From positions 55,672-119,671 of the forward strand of contig NZ_FTMM01000008.1 in the NCBI RefSeq assembly GCF_900156075.1: DNA of 64,000 nucleotides, in the 5' to 3' direction. The stretch is from Chryseobacterium sp. RU37D (GTDB taxonomy: Bacteria > Bacteroidota > Bacteroidia > Flavobacteriales > Weeksellaceae). A program made the translations under genes and the position numbers. Under the pieces are notes generated by a model that was given only the letters and a program-made list of their open reading frames with translations, was not told the origin of the DNA and searched no databases. Every line of letters starts with the position of its first letter. Position 1 is the stretch's first letter. This document shows positions 35,568 through 45,026 of this stretch, one piece after another.

Positions 35568-37376
35568 ATGGCAAGACCTTTCAACAGAACTGTCACTTTA
35601 TTTGGAATTTATAAACAACTAGTTTCCTTTATTAAACCTTACCGGTTAATGATTTACGGGACATTATTCCTTACATTTCTGGGAGCTTTGGCGGCGCAAG
35701 TGAATCCTATTGTATTAAAATATACAGTGGATGAGGTGACTAAGATTACCCATCTTTCGCATCCGATGTCTGAGGGAATTCATATTCTGGTAGTGATTTC
35801 CGTGATCTTGTTGGGAAAAGAGCTGCTGAATATTTTTATTAATTTCGGGCAGAAATTTTATGGGGAAAAAATTAGAATTAATGTAAGTTCGGTGCTGGCG
35901 CAATCGGCAATTGATAAGATTTTAACCTATAAAGTGGCTTATTTTAATGATGACAATCACGAATCCGGCAAGCTGCAGATAAGAATCGACCGTGGAATAG
36001 AAAGTCTTACGAGGCTGGTGCAAAACTTCTTTATCGACATGCTTCCATTGTTTTCAAATTCAATTATAGCATTGGTGATTATGTATATGCAGAATGTGTA
36101 TGTAGGAATTGTTTCTACTATTATTGTTCCTATTTACTTTTATGTAAGTTCTTTACAGGCAAAAAAATTAAGCGGTGTGAGACGTACTTTGAGAAATCAG
36201 CGGGAGCAGAAAACTTCAGGTCTTTTGAATCTAATCAATTCCATTATGGTGATTAAAAGTTTTGTCCGCGAAAAATTTGAAGGAAAAAAACAATACGATT
36301 TGCAGATGCAATTGATGGAAAGCCAAATGTTTACCCGAAAAACAAATTTTATTTACGATGGTTTAAAAACTTTTATCGAGCAATTCGGGGTGGTTTTAAT
36401 TATTCTTCTGACGGTTTATCTGGTGCTGGATCAGCAAATGACTATCGGGGCGATCATGCTTCATATTATGCTTTTTAATAATGTTTCGGCACCGATTCGC
36501 CAGTTGCACAGGATTTATGATGATATGAATGATGCGATGATCTATGCAGAGGGCTATTTTGATATTTTAAATGCTGACAACGAAAAAGAGCCAAGCGGAA
36601 GGTTTGTAGAAAAAGATATCAAAGGAAATTTTGAATTAAAAAATATCAATTTTACTTACCCGAACGGAACTCAGGCGCTTCACGATGTTTCCATGAAAAT
36701 TGAAAATGGGAAAACGACTGCTTTGGTAGGGCTAAGTGGTGCCGGAAAATCAACAGTCATTAATCTTTTGTGTAAGTTTTACCTTCCTGATTCCGGAAAA
36801 ATCCTGCTGGACGGAGTTGATCTGAATGATTTTAACAATACTTATTTAAGGGATGATCTGGGATTAGTTCTTCAGAAAAATCATATTTTCCAGGGAAGTA
36901 TTGAAGATAATATCCTCTACGGAAATATGAATGCAACTTTCGAGGAAATAGAAGCTGCCGCGAAAAAAGCTTATCTACATGAGCAGATTTTAGAGCTTCC
37001 TGATGGCTATAAGCATGATGCAACCCAGCTTTCTGGAGGGCAGCAGCAGAGAATTGCTATTGCGAGATTATTTTTAAAAGATCCGCCGATTATTTTTCTC
37101 GATGAACCAACAGCAAGCCTTGATGCAATCGCCACGGAACAAATCAAAAACTCTCTGGATGCCATAAAAGAAGGCAGAACGGTGATTATTATCTCTCACT
37201 CTTTGTCGCAGATTTTAGACTCGGATAAAATTTATGTAATGAAAAAAGGCAGGGTAGTAGAAAGCGGAACTCATAATGAACTGGTACAGATCAACGGAAC
37301 ATACAGGGAAATTTTTGATGCTTCGGCAAGAAGTTTAAATTTAGATAAACTGGTAAATACTTTTAAGGATAATTAA
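35568..37376 (+). CDS. ABC transporter, fused permease and ATPase (MsbA-like)
   Basis: 602-residue half-transporter. The N-terminal six-helix exporter domain (about 20-310) is followed by an ATPase domain: Walker A GLSGAGKSTVINL, signature LSGGQQQRIAIARLF, Walker B PIIFLDEPTASLDA, and the H-loop ISHSLSQI. It presumably forms a homodimer in the inner membrane and exports a lipid, peptide or drug. ATG 35568 is preferred over TTG 35559. It is divergent from hmp, so the shared palindrome could also regulate it. Confidence 0.88.
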   Translation: MARPFNRTVTLFGIYKQLVSFIKPYRLMIYGTLFLTFLGALAAQVNPIVLKYTVDEVTKITHLSHPMSEGIHILVVISVILLGKELLNIFINFGQKFYGEKIRINVSSVLAQSAIDKILTYKVAYFNDDNHESGKLQIRIDRGIESLTRLVQNFFIDMLPLFSNSIIALVIMYMQNVYVGIVSTIIVPIYFYVSSLQAKKLSGVRRTLRNQREQKTSGLLNLINSIMVIKSFVREKFEGKKQYDLQMQLMESQMFTRKTNFIYDGLKTFIEQFGVVLIILLTVYLVLDQQMTIGAIMLHIMLFNNVSAPIRQLHRIYDDMNDAMIYAEGYFDILNADNEKEPSGRFVEKDIKGNFELKNINFTYPNGTQALHDVSMKIENGKTTALVGLSGAGKSTVINLLCKFYLPDSGKILLDGVDLNDFNNTYLRDDLGLVLQKNHIFQGSIEDNILYGNMNATFEEIEAAAKKAYLHEQILELPDGYKHDATQLSGGQQQRIAIARLFLKDPPIIFLDEPTASLDAIATEQIKNSLDAIKEGRTVIIISHSLSQILDSDKIYVMKKGRVVESGTHNELVQINGTYREIFDASARSLNLDKLVNTFKDN

Positions 37377-37436
37377 TTTTTGATAAAAGATAAAAGATAA
37401 CTTTGCTAACCCTAAAAACTCCAACCATCCAATCCA

Positions 37437-38390
37437 ATGAACGACCATTACCTAAAAAAGATTGACCGAGTTACCGCCATTCTTACACAATTACAATCAA
37501 AACCGATTGTAAGGGCACAGGATCTTGCCCAAAAGTTTGAAGTAAGTGTCCGTACCATTTACCGTGATGTAAAGACATTGGAAAATGCTGGTATTCCTAT
37601 TGTGGGTGAAGCAGGAAGTGGTTATTCTCTTATGGATGGCTATAAACTTCCGCCGGTGATGTTTACGAAAGAGGAGGTTTTAAGTTTCATTACCGCCGAA
37701 AAACTTATGCAAAAATTTTCTCATCAAAGCTTGGGAAGCCATTATCAGACGGCGATGGAAAAAGTACGTTCGGTACTGAAATATTCCGACAAAAATTTAA
37801 TCCATAATATTGAAAAACAGATTGATATTTTTCAGTATCAGGCAAAAACGGAAGATACCATAAAAGATGTTATCCCGACCATTCTGGAAAGCATTGCCGA
37901 GAAATGTCAGCTGATCATAGAATACAGAACCGTTGATAACACAATTTCTACAAGAACCATTGAAGCAGTGGGGGTTTTCTTTGAATTTAATTACTGGTAT
38001 ATCATGGCTTTCTGCACGTTAAGAAATGATTTTCGGCAGTTTCGGGTAGACAGGGTTTTGAAGATTTCAAAAACGGAAAACCCTTTTTTACAGGAATATG
38101 GGCAAATCACAGATTACAGGAAAAAAAGAAACGAAAATAAAATCATTGTAAAACTCTTGGTCGAAAAAAAAATCATGGGGCATCTGGTAAATTCTAAAAA
38201 ATATTACGGATTAATCAATGAAGTTGATACAGAAAACGGAGTAGAGCTTACCTTTGAAACAGACTGGCTTAATGAAGGTTTTCCACGCTGGCTGATTACG
38301 TTTGCCGACTATGCAACGATCCTGGAACCTGAGATTCTTCAGACAAGATTAAATCAATTATTAGAAAATATTTCCAATAAGCATAAATAA
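37437..38390 (+). CDS. HTH-WYL transcriptional regulator (YafY-like)
   Basis: 317 residues. An N-terminal DeoR-type winged helix (KIDRVTAILTQLQSKPIVRAQDLAQKFEVSVRTIYRDVKTLENAGIPI) is followed by a central region and a WYL domain with FFEFNYWYIMAFCTLRNDFRQFRVDRV (WYI in place of WYL). A C-terminal WCX-like domain follows. WYL regulators sense ligands, some of them nucleic-acid-like, and often control stress or defence genes. Targets unknown; the convergent DinB-like gene is a neighbour but not a shown target. Confidence 0.88.
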   Translation: MNDHYLKKIDRVTAILTQLQSKPIVRAQDLAQKFEVSVRTIYRDVKTLENAGIPIVGEAGSGYSLMDGYKLPPVMFTKEEVLSFITAEKLMQKFSHQSLGSHYQTAMEKVRSVLKYSDKNLIHNIEKQIDIFQYQAKTEDTIKDVIPTILESIAEKCQLIIEYRTVDNTISTRTIEAVGVFFEFNYWYIMAFCTLRNDFRQFRVDRVLKISKTENPFLQEYGQITDYRKKRNENKIIVKLLVEKKIMGHLVNSKKYYGLINEVDTENGVELTFETDWLNEGFPRWLITFADYATILEPEILQTRLNQLLENISNKHK

Positions 38391-38417
38391 AGCCCCGACG
38401 GATTTACCGGGACTTTT
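38389..38417 (+). terminator. Terminator after the WYL regulator
   Basis: Stem AAAGCCCCG / CGGGACTTT with a loop of about ten bases, followed by a short T-run. Confidence 0.65.
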
Positions 38418-38524
38418 GCAATATTAATTTAATTGGAGGAGATTTTATGTTTTTAAAGCTTATGAATGATTTTTCATATTGATATTAATCAAAGCTCTTA
38501 GTTTGATTAAAGGAATCAAAGATC

Positions 38525-39016
38525 CTAAAATCTCTCCCAAAAAAAAGGTGGTTCAATTCCTAAGGCTCTCAGATAAACATATCCTTGCCCACGGTGATGA
38601 ATTTCATTATCAACGAAATACAGGATATTCTGGTATACCGGGAACTCATACTGACCAAATAAATTGAAGGTTTCCTGAAAGCGCTCTTCAGAAATCTGCG
38701 AAAAATAATGGTTAATGGTTTCAGTTTCATCATCCCATTTTTTCAAGATATCCTCTTTGGTTTTCGGGTTAAATCCTTCTTCATTATAAGCTTCAATATT
38801 TTTTTCAACGATCCCTTTCAAAGCCGGTCCTCCGATGCTAATGAGCTCCACTGCTAGTTTTGCAAAAGGTCTCATTCCGCCTACCGAAAACTCGAATAAT
38901 TCTTTTTCCGGGAACATTTCAATTACCTTTCTTGTCAGATTTCTGTGCCCTTGCCAGTGTTCCAATAGCTGTTCTGAAGTCATGAATTTTTTTGTAATTG
39001 TTACTGTAGTTGTCAT
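38525..39016 (-). CDS. DinB-like four-helix protein
   Basis: 163 residues from ATG 39016. The metal-site-like histidines are in SEQLLEHWQGHRNLTRKVI near the start and in DNEIHHRGQGYVYLRALGIEPP near the end, the pattern of DinB/YfiT-like proteins that bind a metal or thiol cofactor. The role is unknown for most members; some are thiol transferases. A longer in-frame start (39070) lies upstream of the -7 box at 39046-39053 and is rejected. Confidence 0.82.
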   Translation of the reverse strand: MTTTVTITKKFMTSEQLLEHWQGHRNLTRKVIEMFPEKELFEFSVGGMRPFAKLAVELISIGGPALKGIVEKNIEAYNEEGFNPKTKEDILKKWDDETETINHYFSQISEERFQETFNLFGQYEFPVYQNILYFVDNEIHHRGQGYVYLRALGIEPPFFWERF

Positions 39017-39045
39017 AATTTTAATATTGTTTGTTATTGTTAATA

Positions 39046-39053
39046 CAAAGATA
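39046..39053 (-). promoter_or_regulatory. -7 box of the DinB-like gene
   Basis: Reads TATCTTTG on the minus strand, 29 bases upstream of the ATG at 39016. It decides between the two possible starts. Confidence 0.6.
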
Positions 39054-39393
39054 GAGTAGTGTGATGACAACAGTTTGTCAGTAGGAATTTTAATGAAGAA
39101 AAATATTTTTAAATTTTCAAAATAATGTTGCTGAATTTTCCGTTAAAAGGATATACTTACGACATTGTTAGGTAAAATAAATAATTTGAAAGTGATTGGT
39201 CTTTTAAGGCCGATCATTTTTTTTCGTACTCTTTATAGTTCAAATATATAAAAGGCTGATCTGCATAAAATCTAAAAATGAAAAGATAAAAACGGCCAGA
39301 CAGAAATATAATGATGAGTTTATCTGTATGTTTTATTCTAATTTATAAACTTTATTGCTTTTTACATTGTATAAAATAAAGTAAATTAGTACT
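39054..39393. other. Intergenic region with an orphan terminator
   Basis: About 340 bases without a gene. A hairpin TGATTGGTC (39193-39201) / GGCCGATCA (39208-39216) followed by eight Ts is a good terminator on the plus strand, but no plus-strand gene ends before it. No full -7 box is visible upstream. The rest is AT-rich. Confidence 0.5.
39193..39224 (+). terminator. Orphan terminator-like hairpin
   Basis: Nine-base stem with two G-U pairs and a run of eight Ts, with no upstream plus-strand gene within 800 bases. It may end a small RNA or be read-through protection for pduO. Confidence 0.6.
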
Positions 39394-39963
39394 ATGAAAA
39401 TTTATACAAAAACAGGCGACAAAGGCCAGACTGCTTTGTATGGTGGAACAAGAGTTTCAAAAGCCAGTGCAAGAGTCGACAGCTACGGAAATATAGACGA
39501 ATTAAATTCATTCATCGGGATTGCCAAGAGCCATATTGAAGATCAGGAGGTTTTAAAACAACTAGAGAAAATCCAGTTTGACTTATTTACTGTGGGTTCA
39601 GAAGCTGCCACACCGATCGATAAACTAATGCAGGCCAATGGAAAATCACGTCTCCCATTGGTTATTTCTGATGATGAAATTGAAGAGCTAGAAAACTGGA
39701 TGGATGCTTTTGACGAAAAATTAGACCCTCTTCAGTATTTTATTCTTCCAGGAGGCGGAAAATCAGCGACATTTTTACATGCGGCCAGAACAATCTGCAG
39801 AAGGGCAGAGCGCTCTTTAGTTTTCTTAAATGAGTCGGAAGAAGTGCGCCCGGAACTGATTAAGTATTTAAACAGGCTTTCAGACTACCTGTTTGTTTTG
39901 GCAAGATATATTTCAAAAATCAATAACGAGCCTGAAGAATACTGGAATCCTAATGAAAGATAA
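39394..39963 (+). CDS. pduO: Cob(I)alamin adenosyltransferase, PduO type
   Basis: 189 residues, the final step that makes adenosylcobalamin from ATP and cob(I)alamin. The ATP-binding start MKIYTKTGDKGQTALYGGTRVSK, the segment VDSYGNIDELNSFIG and the closing RRAERSLVF with LNRLSDYLFVLARY are diagnostic. Its last 11 bases overlap the thiamine pyrophosphokinase gene, so the two are coupled. Confidence 0.94.
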   Translation: MKIYTKTGDKGQTALYGGTRVSKASARVDSYGNIDELNSFIGIAKSHIEDQEVLKQLEKIQFDLFTVGSEAATPIDKLMQANGKSRLPLVISDDEIEELENWMDAFDEKLDPLQYFILPGGGKSATFLHAARTICRRAERSLVFLNESEEVRPELIKYLNRLSDYLFVLARYISKINNEPEEYWNPNER

Positions 39964-40582
39964 GGTGTTACTTTTCATCAACGGTGATCCTCCAAAATCT
40001 TTCCCGAAAATTGAAGACTATGGCTTAATTGCCTGTACAGACGGAGCTTTTCATTATTTAAAAAATTTAAAATTTCCTTTGGAAAAGCTGGATTTTATTT
40101 CCGGGGATTTTGATTCGCATTCCGGCTCAGATGAAGATATTTACAAGGAAAAATTCATTTATACTCCGGATCAGAACAAGACAGATTTTCATAAAGCGCT
40201 GGAAATAATCTTGGAAAGAGGCTTTACAGATATTAATGTTTTTGGAGCCAGCGGCGGAGAGCAGGATCATTTCCTGGGAAATCTTACGGTTGCTTTTGGG
40301 TTTAAAGATCAGCTAAGCATCAAATTTTATGACGAGTTTTCAGAATATTATTTCATTCCTAAAAATTTTACTGTAAAAGGTGTAAAGAATAAAATGATTT
40401 CCCTCTATCCGTTTCCGCTGGTTGAAAATATTACAACCAAAGGATTGAATTGGCCTTTAACCAATGGAAATCTAAGCATCACCTCAAGAATAGGGACAAG
40501 AAATTTTGCCATTGAAGACGAAGTTTCCATTGAATATAAAAAGGGGGATTTGCTGATTTTTACAGGAAGGAATTATTTGTAG
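39953..40582 (+). CDS. thiN: Thiamine pyrophosphokinase
   Basis: 209 residues, ATP-dependent pyrophosphorylation of thiamine to its cofactor form. The segments CTDGAFHYLKNL, DFISGDFDSHSGSD, DQNKTDFHKALEI and NVFGASGGEQDHFLGNL are family hallmarks, including the Asp-rich active site. ATG 39953 overlaps the pduO end by 11 bases; a longer frame opening at 39893 would lie wholly inside pduO and is rejected. Confidence 0.92.
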   Translation: MKDKVLLFINGDPPKSFPKIEDYGLIACTDGAFHYLKNLKFPLEKLDFISGDFDSHSGSDEDIYKEKFIYTPDQNKTDFHKALEIILERGFTDINVFGASGGEQDHFLGNLTVAFGFKDQLSIKFYDEFSEYYFIPKNFTVKGVKNKMISLYPFPLVENITTKGLNWPLTNGNLSITSRIGTRNFAIEDEVSIEYKKGDLLIFTGRNYL

Positions 40583-40667
40583 TTTAAATATTAATTCCAC
40601 TAATTTTTCACAAATAACACAGTTTGATTTTCATAGGAAATTAAAAATATAAAAAATATTTGTAAAC

Positions 40668-40731
40668 ATCAATAGGAACGGGCTTTAGCCCGTTTTCAAA
40701 AGAAAAATAATCAATTGGCTTTAGCCAAAAC
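40668..40731. repeat. Double-hairpin intergenic repeat, copy 1
   Basis: ATCAATAGG leads into hairpin one AACGGGCTTTAGCCCGTT (40677-40694). A spacer containing AATCAA follows, then hairpin two TTGGCTTTAGCCAA (40715-40728). It is nearly identical to copy 3 (45951-46015) and related to copy 2 (43171-43234). Confidence 0.85.
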
Positions 40732-40787
40732 ATAAAAATAAAACCCAAGCATCTCTATAAATCCGTGGAATCTGTGGCTAAATAAAA

Positions 40788-41663
40788 ATGAAAAAATCAA
40801 TAAAAATATTATTTTTAACCATTTCAATATTCTGCAATTACTCATGTAAAACGCAAAGCTTTTCTGTACCCGAATACGGGAAAAATAAAACAGAAAGATA
40901 TTTTAAGATTAAAAAAATTCGTAATTTTCGAACAATCGGTAGCATTAAAAATATTGACGGAAAAACTTTAAAACCAAGAAAGTTTTACAGAAGCGGCCAC
41001 CTTCATCAATTAAAGAAAAAATCTTTCGATAAATTAGAAAGCTTAGGAATTAAGGAAATTATCGATCTTAGAAATTCAAAAGAAATTGCCCGAAAACCGG
41101 ATCATATTCCAGATGATATATTATATAAAAACTATTCGGCTTTTGAGGACAAAGGAGATCAATTGGATCAGGCAAAAAAGTTAGTACTAAAAGGTAAAGT
41201 GAAAGGTTCCGACGCAGAGGTAACAATGCTTGATTTTTACAAAGATTACCTCACGGAGAACCCCGAAACCATCAAAAACATCATTACAGAAATTTTGGAA
41301 TCAGATCAGCCGGTTTTGTATCACTGTACGGCAGGTAAAGACCGCACAGGAATCATTACTGCATTGATCCTGACAATTTTAAAATTTAATAAAGAGGCCA
41401 TTTACAATGAATATCTTTTATCCAACAATTACAGAAAAAAAATAGTTGAAAAGAGGCTTACCCTTGCCAAAGACCTGCATTTTCTTTACCCGAAAATGGA
41501 TGTAAAAGTCCTTGAAAAACTAAGCTGGGTTGAAAAGGATTATCTGGATGCTGCTTTTGATGAGATTAATAATAAATATGGTTCAACAGATGTTTATATT
41601 CAAAATGTCTTAGGAATTTCTGAAGATAAAAGAGATGAATATATCAGGAAGTTTACATATTAA
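40788..41663 (+). CDS. Tyrosine-phosphatase-like lipoprotein
   Basis: 291 residues with an N-terminal hydrophobic segment ending in a lipobox-like NYSC (Cys20), so probably a lipoprotein. The P-loop HCTAGKDRTGIITAL holds the catalytic Cys and Arg of the bacterial Tyr3/dual-specificity phosphatase family. FRTIGSIKNIDGK and YRSGHLHQLKKKSF followed by IIDLRNSKEI are typical upstream elements. Likely substrates are phosphotyrosine proteins or phosphoinositide-like molecules in the envelope; unproven. Confidence 0.88.
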   Translation: MKKSIKILFLTISIFCNYSCKTQSFSVPEYGKNKTERYFKIKKIRNFRTIGSIKNIDGKTLKPRKFYRSGHLHQLKKKSFDKLESLGIKEIIDLRNSKEIARKPDHIPDDILYKNYSAFEDKGDQLDQAKKLVLKGKVKGSDAEVTMLDFYKDYLTENPETIKNIITEILESDQPVLYHCTAGKDRTGIITALILTILKFNKEAIYNEYLLSNNYRKKIVEKRLTLAKDLHFLYPKMDVKVLEKLSWVEKDYLDAAFDEINNKYGSTDVYIQNVLGISEDKRDEYIRKFTY

Positions 41664-41772
41664 TAATCTGCAATAGTTTTCTGCTTAAAAAGTGAGCGAA
41701 ATTTAAATAATTTTAACGCTCAAAAACCAAACTTTTTTAGCAATTTTGCATTCTTAATTCACTTGTCAAGAA

Positions 41773-43167
41773 ATGAAAATAAAATACTCGGAACTTATTG
41801 ATCAGACATTGTATTTTCCAACAGAAGAATTTAATGTTTCTGAGAACAATTTGTTGTTTCACGACATTCCCTTGATGGATGTTGTTGAAAAATTTGGCAC
41901 CCCGCTAAAGATTAGCTACCTGCCGAGAATTTCTCAAAATATTCAAAAGGCCAAGAGCTGGTTTAAAGAAGCCTTTGAGAAGACCGATTATAAGAAGAAT
42001 TATACATATTGCTACTGTACAAAATCAAGTCATTTCAAATTTGTACTGGAAGAGGCGCTGAAAAACAACATTTCAATAGAAACTTCTTCTGCTTATGACA
42101 TGGATATCGTAAAATCTCTTTACGAAAACGGCAAAGTAGATGAAAAAATAGAGGTTATCTGTAATGGTTTTAAAACAGATGATTATCTAGCGAAAATTTC
42201 AGATATGATCAATAGCGGTTTTGAAAATATTACACCGATTCTGGATAATTACCGCGAATTGGATAAATTAACGGAAAGTATTGATACAACATTTGATATC
42301 GGAATCAGAATTGCATCTGAAGAAGAGCCGAAGTTCGAATTTTATACCTCAAGACTAGGAATCGGATATAAAGACATTATTCCTTATTACAGCCAGAAAA
42401 TTGCTGAACATCCGAATGCAAGATTGAAAATGCTTCACTTTTTCATCAATACCGGGATCAAAGACACAGCGTATTATTGGAACGAATTGTATAAATGTCT
42501 TCGTGTTTATGCACGTTTGAAGAAAATTGCCCCGGAAGTTGATTCATTGAACATCGGTGGTGGTTTCCCAATTAAAACTTCTTTGAACTTTGACTACGAT
42601 TATCAGTATATGGTGGAGGAAATCGTTTCCCAGATCAAGAAATTCTGCGAAGAAGAAGGGGTAGAAGAACCAAATATTTATACTGAATTCGGAAGTTTCA
42701 CGGTTGGAGAAAGCGGTGCCAATATTTATAAGATCATTTCCCAAAAACGCCAAAACGACAGAGAAAAATGGAATATGATCGATTCATCTTTCATGACCAC
42801 TCTTCCTGATACCTGGGCAATTTCAAGGCACTTTATTATGCTTCCGCTGAACAGATGGGAAGATACTTATGAAAGGGTTTTTCTGGGCGGGTTGACCTGT
42901 GATTCAGATGATTATTATAATTCTGAACAGCATACCAACGCAATTTATCTGCCGGTTTTCAGTGATACAAAACCTTTATACATCGGGTTTTTCCATACTG
43001 GAGCATATCAGGAAACCATCAGTGGATTTGGTGGAATTCATCACTGCCTGATGCCTCAGCCGAGACACGTTCTGATTCAGAAAGATGAAAACGGTGAACT
43101 GCAATACGAGATTTTCCGTGAAAAGCAGGAGCCGGAAGATGTATTAAAAATTCTAGGTTACAAGTAG
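41773..43167 (+). CDS. speA: Arginine decarboxylase (fold-III PLP enzyme)
   Basis: 464 residues. It converts arginine to agmatine, the first step to putrescine. The PLP lysine is in YCYCTKSSHFKFVLEEAL, the glycine-rich phosphate site in LNIGGGFPIKTSL, and the substrate Cys/Asp loop in GGLTCDSDDYYN. It is shorter than E. coli SpeA (about 630-660) and lacks its large inserted domains, as is usual for Bacteroidota enzymes. Agmatinase follows less than 1 kb downstream on the same strand, which supports the substrate. Other decarboxylases of this fold remain possible. Confidence 0.85.
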   Translation: MKIKYSELIDQTLYFPTEEFNVSENNLLFHDIPLMDVVEKFGTPLKISYLPRISQNIQKAKSWFKEAFEKTDYKKNYTYCYCTKSSHFKFVLEEALKNNISIETSSAYDMDIVKSLYENGKVDEKIEVICNGFKTDDYLAKISDMINSGFENITPILDNYRELDKLTESIDTTFDIGIRIASEEEPKFEFYTSRLGIGYKDIIPYYSQKIAEHPNARLKMLHFFINTGIKDTAYYWNELYKCLRVYARLKKIAPEVDSLNIGGGFPIKTSLNFDYDYQYMVEEIVSQIKKFCEEEGVEEPNIYTEFGSFTVGESGANIYKIISQKRQNDREKWNMIDSSFMTTLPDTWAISRHFIMLPLNRWEDTYERVFLGGLTCDSDDYYNSEQHTNAIYLPVFSDTKPLYIGFFHTGAYQETISGFGGIHHCLMPQPRHVLIQKDENGELQYEIFREKQEPEDVLKILGYK

Positions 43168-43170
43168 CTC

Positions 43171-43234
43171 ATCAATAGAAATGAGCTTTAGCCCATTTAG
43201 CAAAAATTATGATCAAACTGGCTTTAGCCAAAAC
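43171..43234. repeat. Double-hairpin intergenic repeat, copy 2 (diverged)
   Basis: ATCAATAGAA followed by ATGAGCTTTAGCCCAT (43181-43196), then TGGCTTTAGCCA (43219-43230). The first hairpin carries mismatches relative to copies 1 and 3. Confidence 0.8.
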
Positions 43235-43243
43235 GTTAATAAC

Positions 43244-43275
43244 AAAAGCTCTCAAAATTCGAGAGCTTTTTCTTT
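43244..43275. terminator. Bidirectional terminator between speA and HAD phosphatase
   Basis: Stem AAAGCTCTC / GAGAGCTTT with loop AAAATTC and A/T runs on both sides. Confidence 0.88.
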
Positions 43276-43935
43276 TTAAAAATATTTTGAAATCTTATCC
43301 AGTTGAAGATCTTCATAATCCGAAACTACCATATCCGCCAACGTATAATCCTGATTTTTAGAGTGCGGACTTCTATACGCTGCACAGAAAATTTTCGCCC
43401 GATGTGCTGCTAGAATTCCATTTGTGGAATCTTCGATGACCATACAGTTTTCAACCGGCTCACCAGCTATTTCTGCTGCCAGAAGGAACACTTCAGGATG
43501 AGGTTTTGATTCTTTCAAATCAGCACCGCTTATTTTCCCGTTGAAATATTTTTCAAGGTCAAATTTTTCAAAAACCATATTAATTGTGGTCATAGTAGCA
43601 GAAGAAGCCAAAATTAATTTGATTCCGTTTTCATAGTAGTGCTGAATAAGCTCTCTTACTCCCGGAATCAAATCAAATCCTTCATCATTGTAAAAATAAT
43701 CCTTGAAATAATCTCTTTTGCTTTTAGCAATTTCTTCACGAGTCTGATTTAAATTAAATTTATTAATCAATGTTTCACAAACTCTTTTTGTTGAAGCTCC
43801 TGTAAAAGAGGTATATAATTCTTCGGAAACAGCAATTTCCAACTCGTCAAAGGTTTTAAAATAAGCTTTCCTGTGCAATGGTTCTGTGTCCACAATTACG
43901 CCATCCATATCGAATAGCACAGCTTTTAGTGACAT
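43276..43935 (-). CDS. HAD-superfamily phosphatase, beta-phosphoglucomutase-like
   Basis: 219 residues. Motif I is AVLFDMDGVIVDTEPLHRKAYF (residues 5-26), motif II LASSATMTTINMVF, motif III SKPHPEVFLLAAEIAG and motif IV VIEDSTNGILAAHRA. The helical C1 cap matches small sugar-phosphate phosphatases or beta-phosphoglucomutases. Substrate unknown. It is convergent with the arginine decarboxylase gene and has no operon partner. Confidence 0.88.
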   Translation of the reverse strand: MSLKAVLFDMDGVIVDTEPLHRKAYFKTFDELEIAVSEELYTSFTGASTKRVCETLINKFNLNQTREEIAKSKRDYFKDYFYNDEGFDLIPGVRELIQHYYENGIKLILASSATMTTINMVFEKFDLEKYFNGKISGADLKESKPHPEVFLLAAEIAGEPVENCMVIEDSTNGILAAHRAKIFCAAYRSPHSKNQDYTLADMVVSDYEDLQLDKISKYF

Positions 43936-44065
43936 AAAATTAAATTTTTAACAAAAATAACTTTTAAAATTTAAACATTAAAGGATTTAAAAATTAAAAT
44001 AATTGGAATGAAGGTTAAAAATTCATAACTCATCACTCACAATTTATAACTCGGAGACTATTTTG

Positions 44066-44073
44066 TATCTTTG
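44066..44073 (+). promoter_or_regulatory. -7 box of agmatinase gene
   Basis: TATCTTTG, 28 bases upstream of the ATG at 44102. An in-frame TTG (44063) at the edge of this box is not the start. Confidence 0.65.
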
Positions 44074-44101
44074 CCGAAATCATTTAATTTTAAATAAAGA
44101 C

Positions 44102-44959
44102 ATGAAAACATACGCAGGAATTCCTGAAGAAAATGCATCATTAGAGAACTCAAAAGTAATGTTGGTAACGGTTCCTTACGACGGAACTTCTACTTGGGGA
44201 AAGGGGGCAGACAAAGGCCCGGAATTGTTTTTAGATGCTTCCGAAAATATGGAGCTTTACGATATTGAAACTCAAACAGAGCCTTATTTGGAAGGGGTTT
44301 TCCTGGCTGGTGAGGTTGCTGAAAATTCTACGCCGGAAGCCATGACAGAAGCAGTTTATCAAAAAACAAAAGAGCTTTTGAACAATGATGGTAAATTATT
44401 CACACTTTTCGGTGGAGAGCACTCTGTTTCTATCGGATCGATTCGTGCGGTTGGGGAAAAATTTGAAAACTTAACGGTTCTTCAGCTGGATGCTCACACA
44501 GACCTTCGTCCGGAATTCCATGGTTCTACTTCTAATCATGCCTGTGCGGTTTTTGAGGCAAATCAGAAGCACAATCTGGTACAAGTAGGAATCCGCTCTA
44601 TGGATATTGAAGAAGCGGAATATTTACCGGAAGGAAGAGTATTTTTCGCTCACGAAATCGCCAATAACGAAAATTGGGTAAATGATGTATTGGAAAAAGT
44701 TTCAGGAAATGTATATATCACCATCGACCTTGATGCTTTTGATCCTTCACTTTGCCCATCAACAGGTACTCCTGAGCCAGGCGGCTTACAATGGTATCCG
44801 ACTTTGGAGTTATTAAGAAAAGTATTTGAAAAATGTAACGTTGTAGCGTTTGATATTGTAGAATTAATGGACTCTCCTATGGTAAAACCAAGCGCGTTCC
44901 TGGCGGCGAAGTTATATTACAAAATGCTTGCGTATTATCATCTTTATAAAAACAACTAA
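44102..44959 (+). CDS. speB: Agmatinase
   Basis: 285-residue ureohydrolase converting agmatine to putrescine and urea. The binuclear Mn site is complete: GGEHSVSIGSI, LQLDAHTDLRPEF and ITIDLDAFDPSLCPSTGTPEPGGLQW. It has its own promoter but lies just downstream of arginine decarboxylase with one opposite-strand gene between them. Arginase or another ureohydrolase is the alternative; the neighbour favours agmatinase. Confidence 0.9.
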   Translation: MKTYAGIPEENASLENSKVMLVTVPYDGTSTWGKGADKGPELFLDASENMELYDIETQTEPYLEGVFLAGEVAENSTPEAMTEAVYQKTKELLNNDGKLFTLFGGEHSVSIGSIRAVGEKFENLTVLQLDAHTDLRPEFHGSTSNHACAVFEANQKHNLVQVGIRSMDIEEAEYLPEGRVFFAHEIANNENWVNDVLEKVSGNVYITIDLDAFDPSLCPSTGTPEPGGLQWYPTLELLRKVFEKCNVVAFDIVELMDSPMVKPSAFLAAKLYYKMLAYYHLYKNN

Positions 44960-45026
44960 AATTCCGCAAGAATCGGATTTTTTCTGCCATAAATTCTTTG
45001 GAACTTTGTGAGGTAAATTCAATGTT

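Noticed and set aside
38479..38667. Small plus-strand frame opposite the DinB-like gene
   Set aside because: Shadow of the DinB-like coding sequence, without its own start signals.
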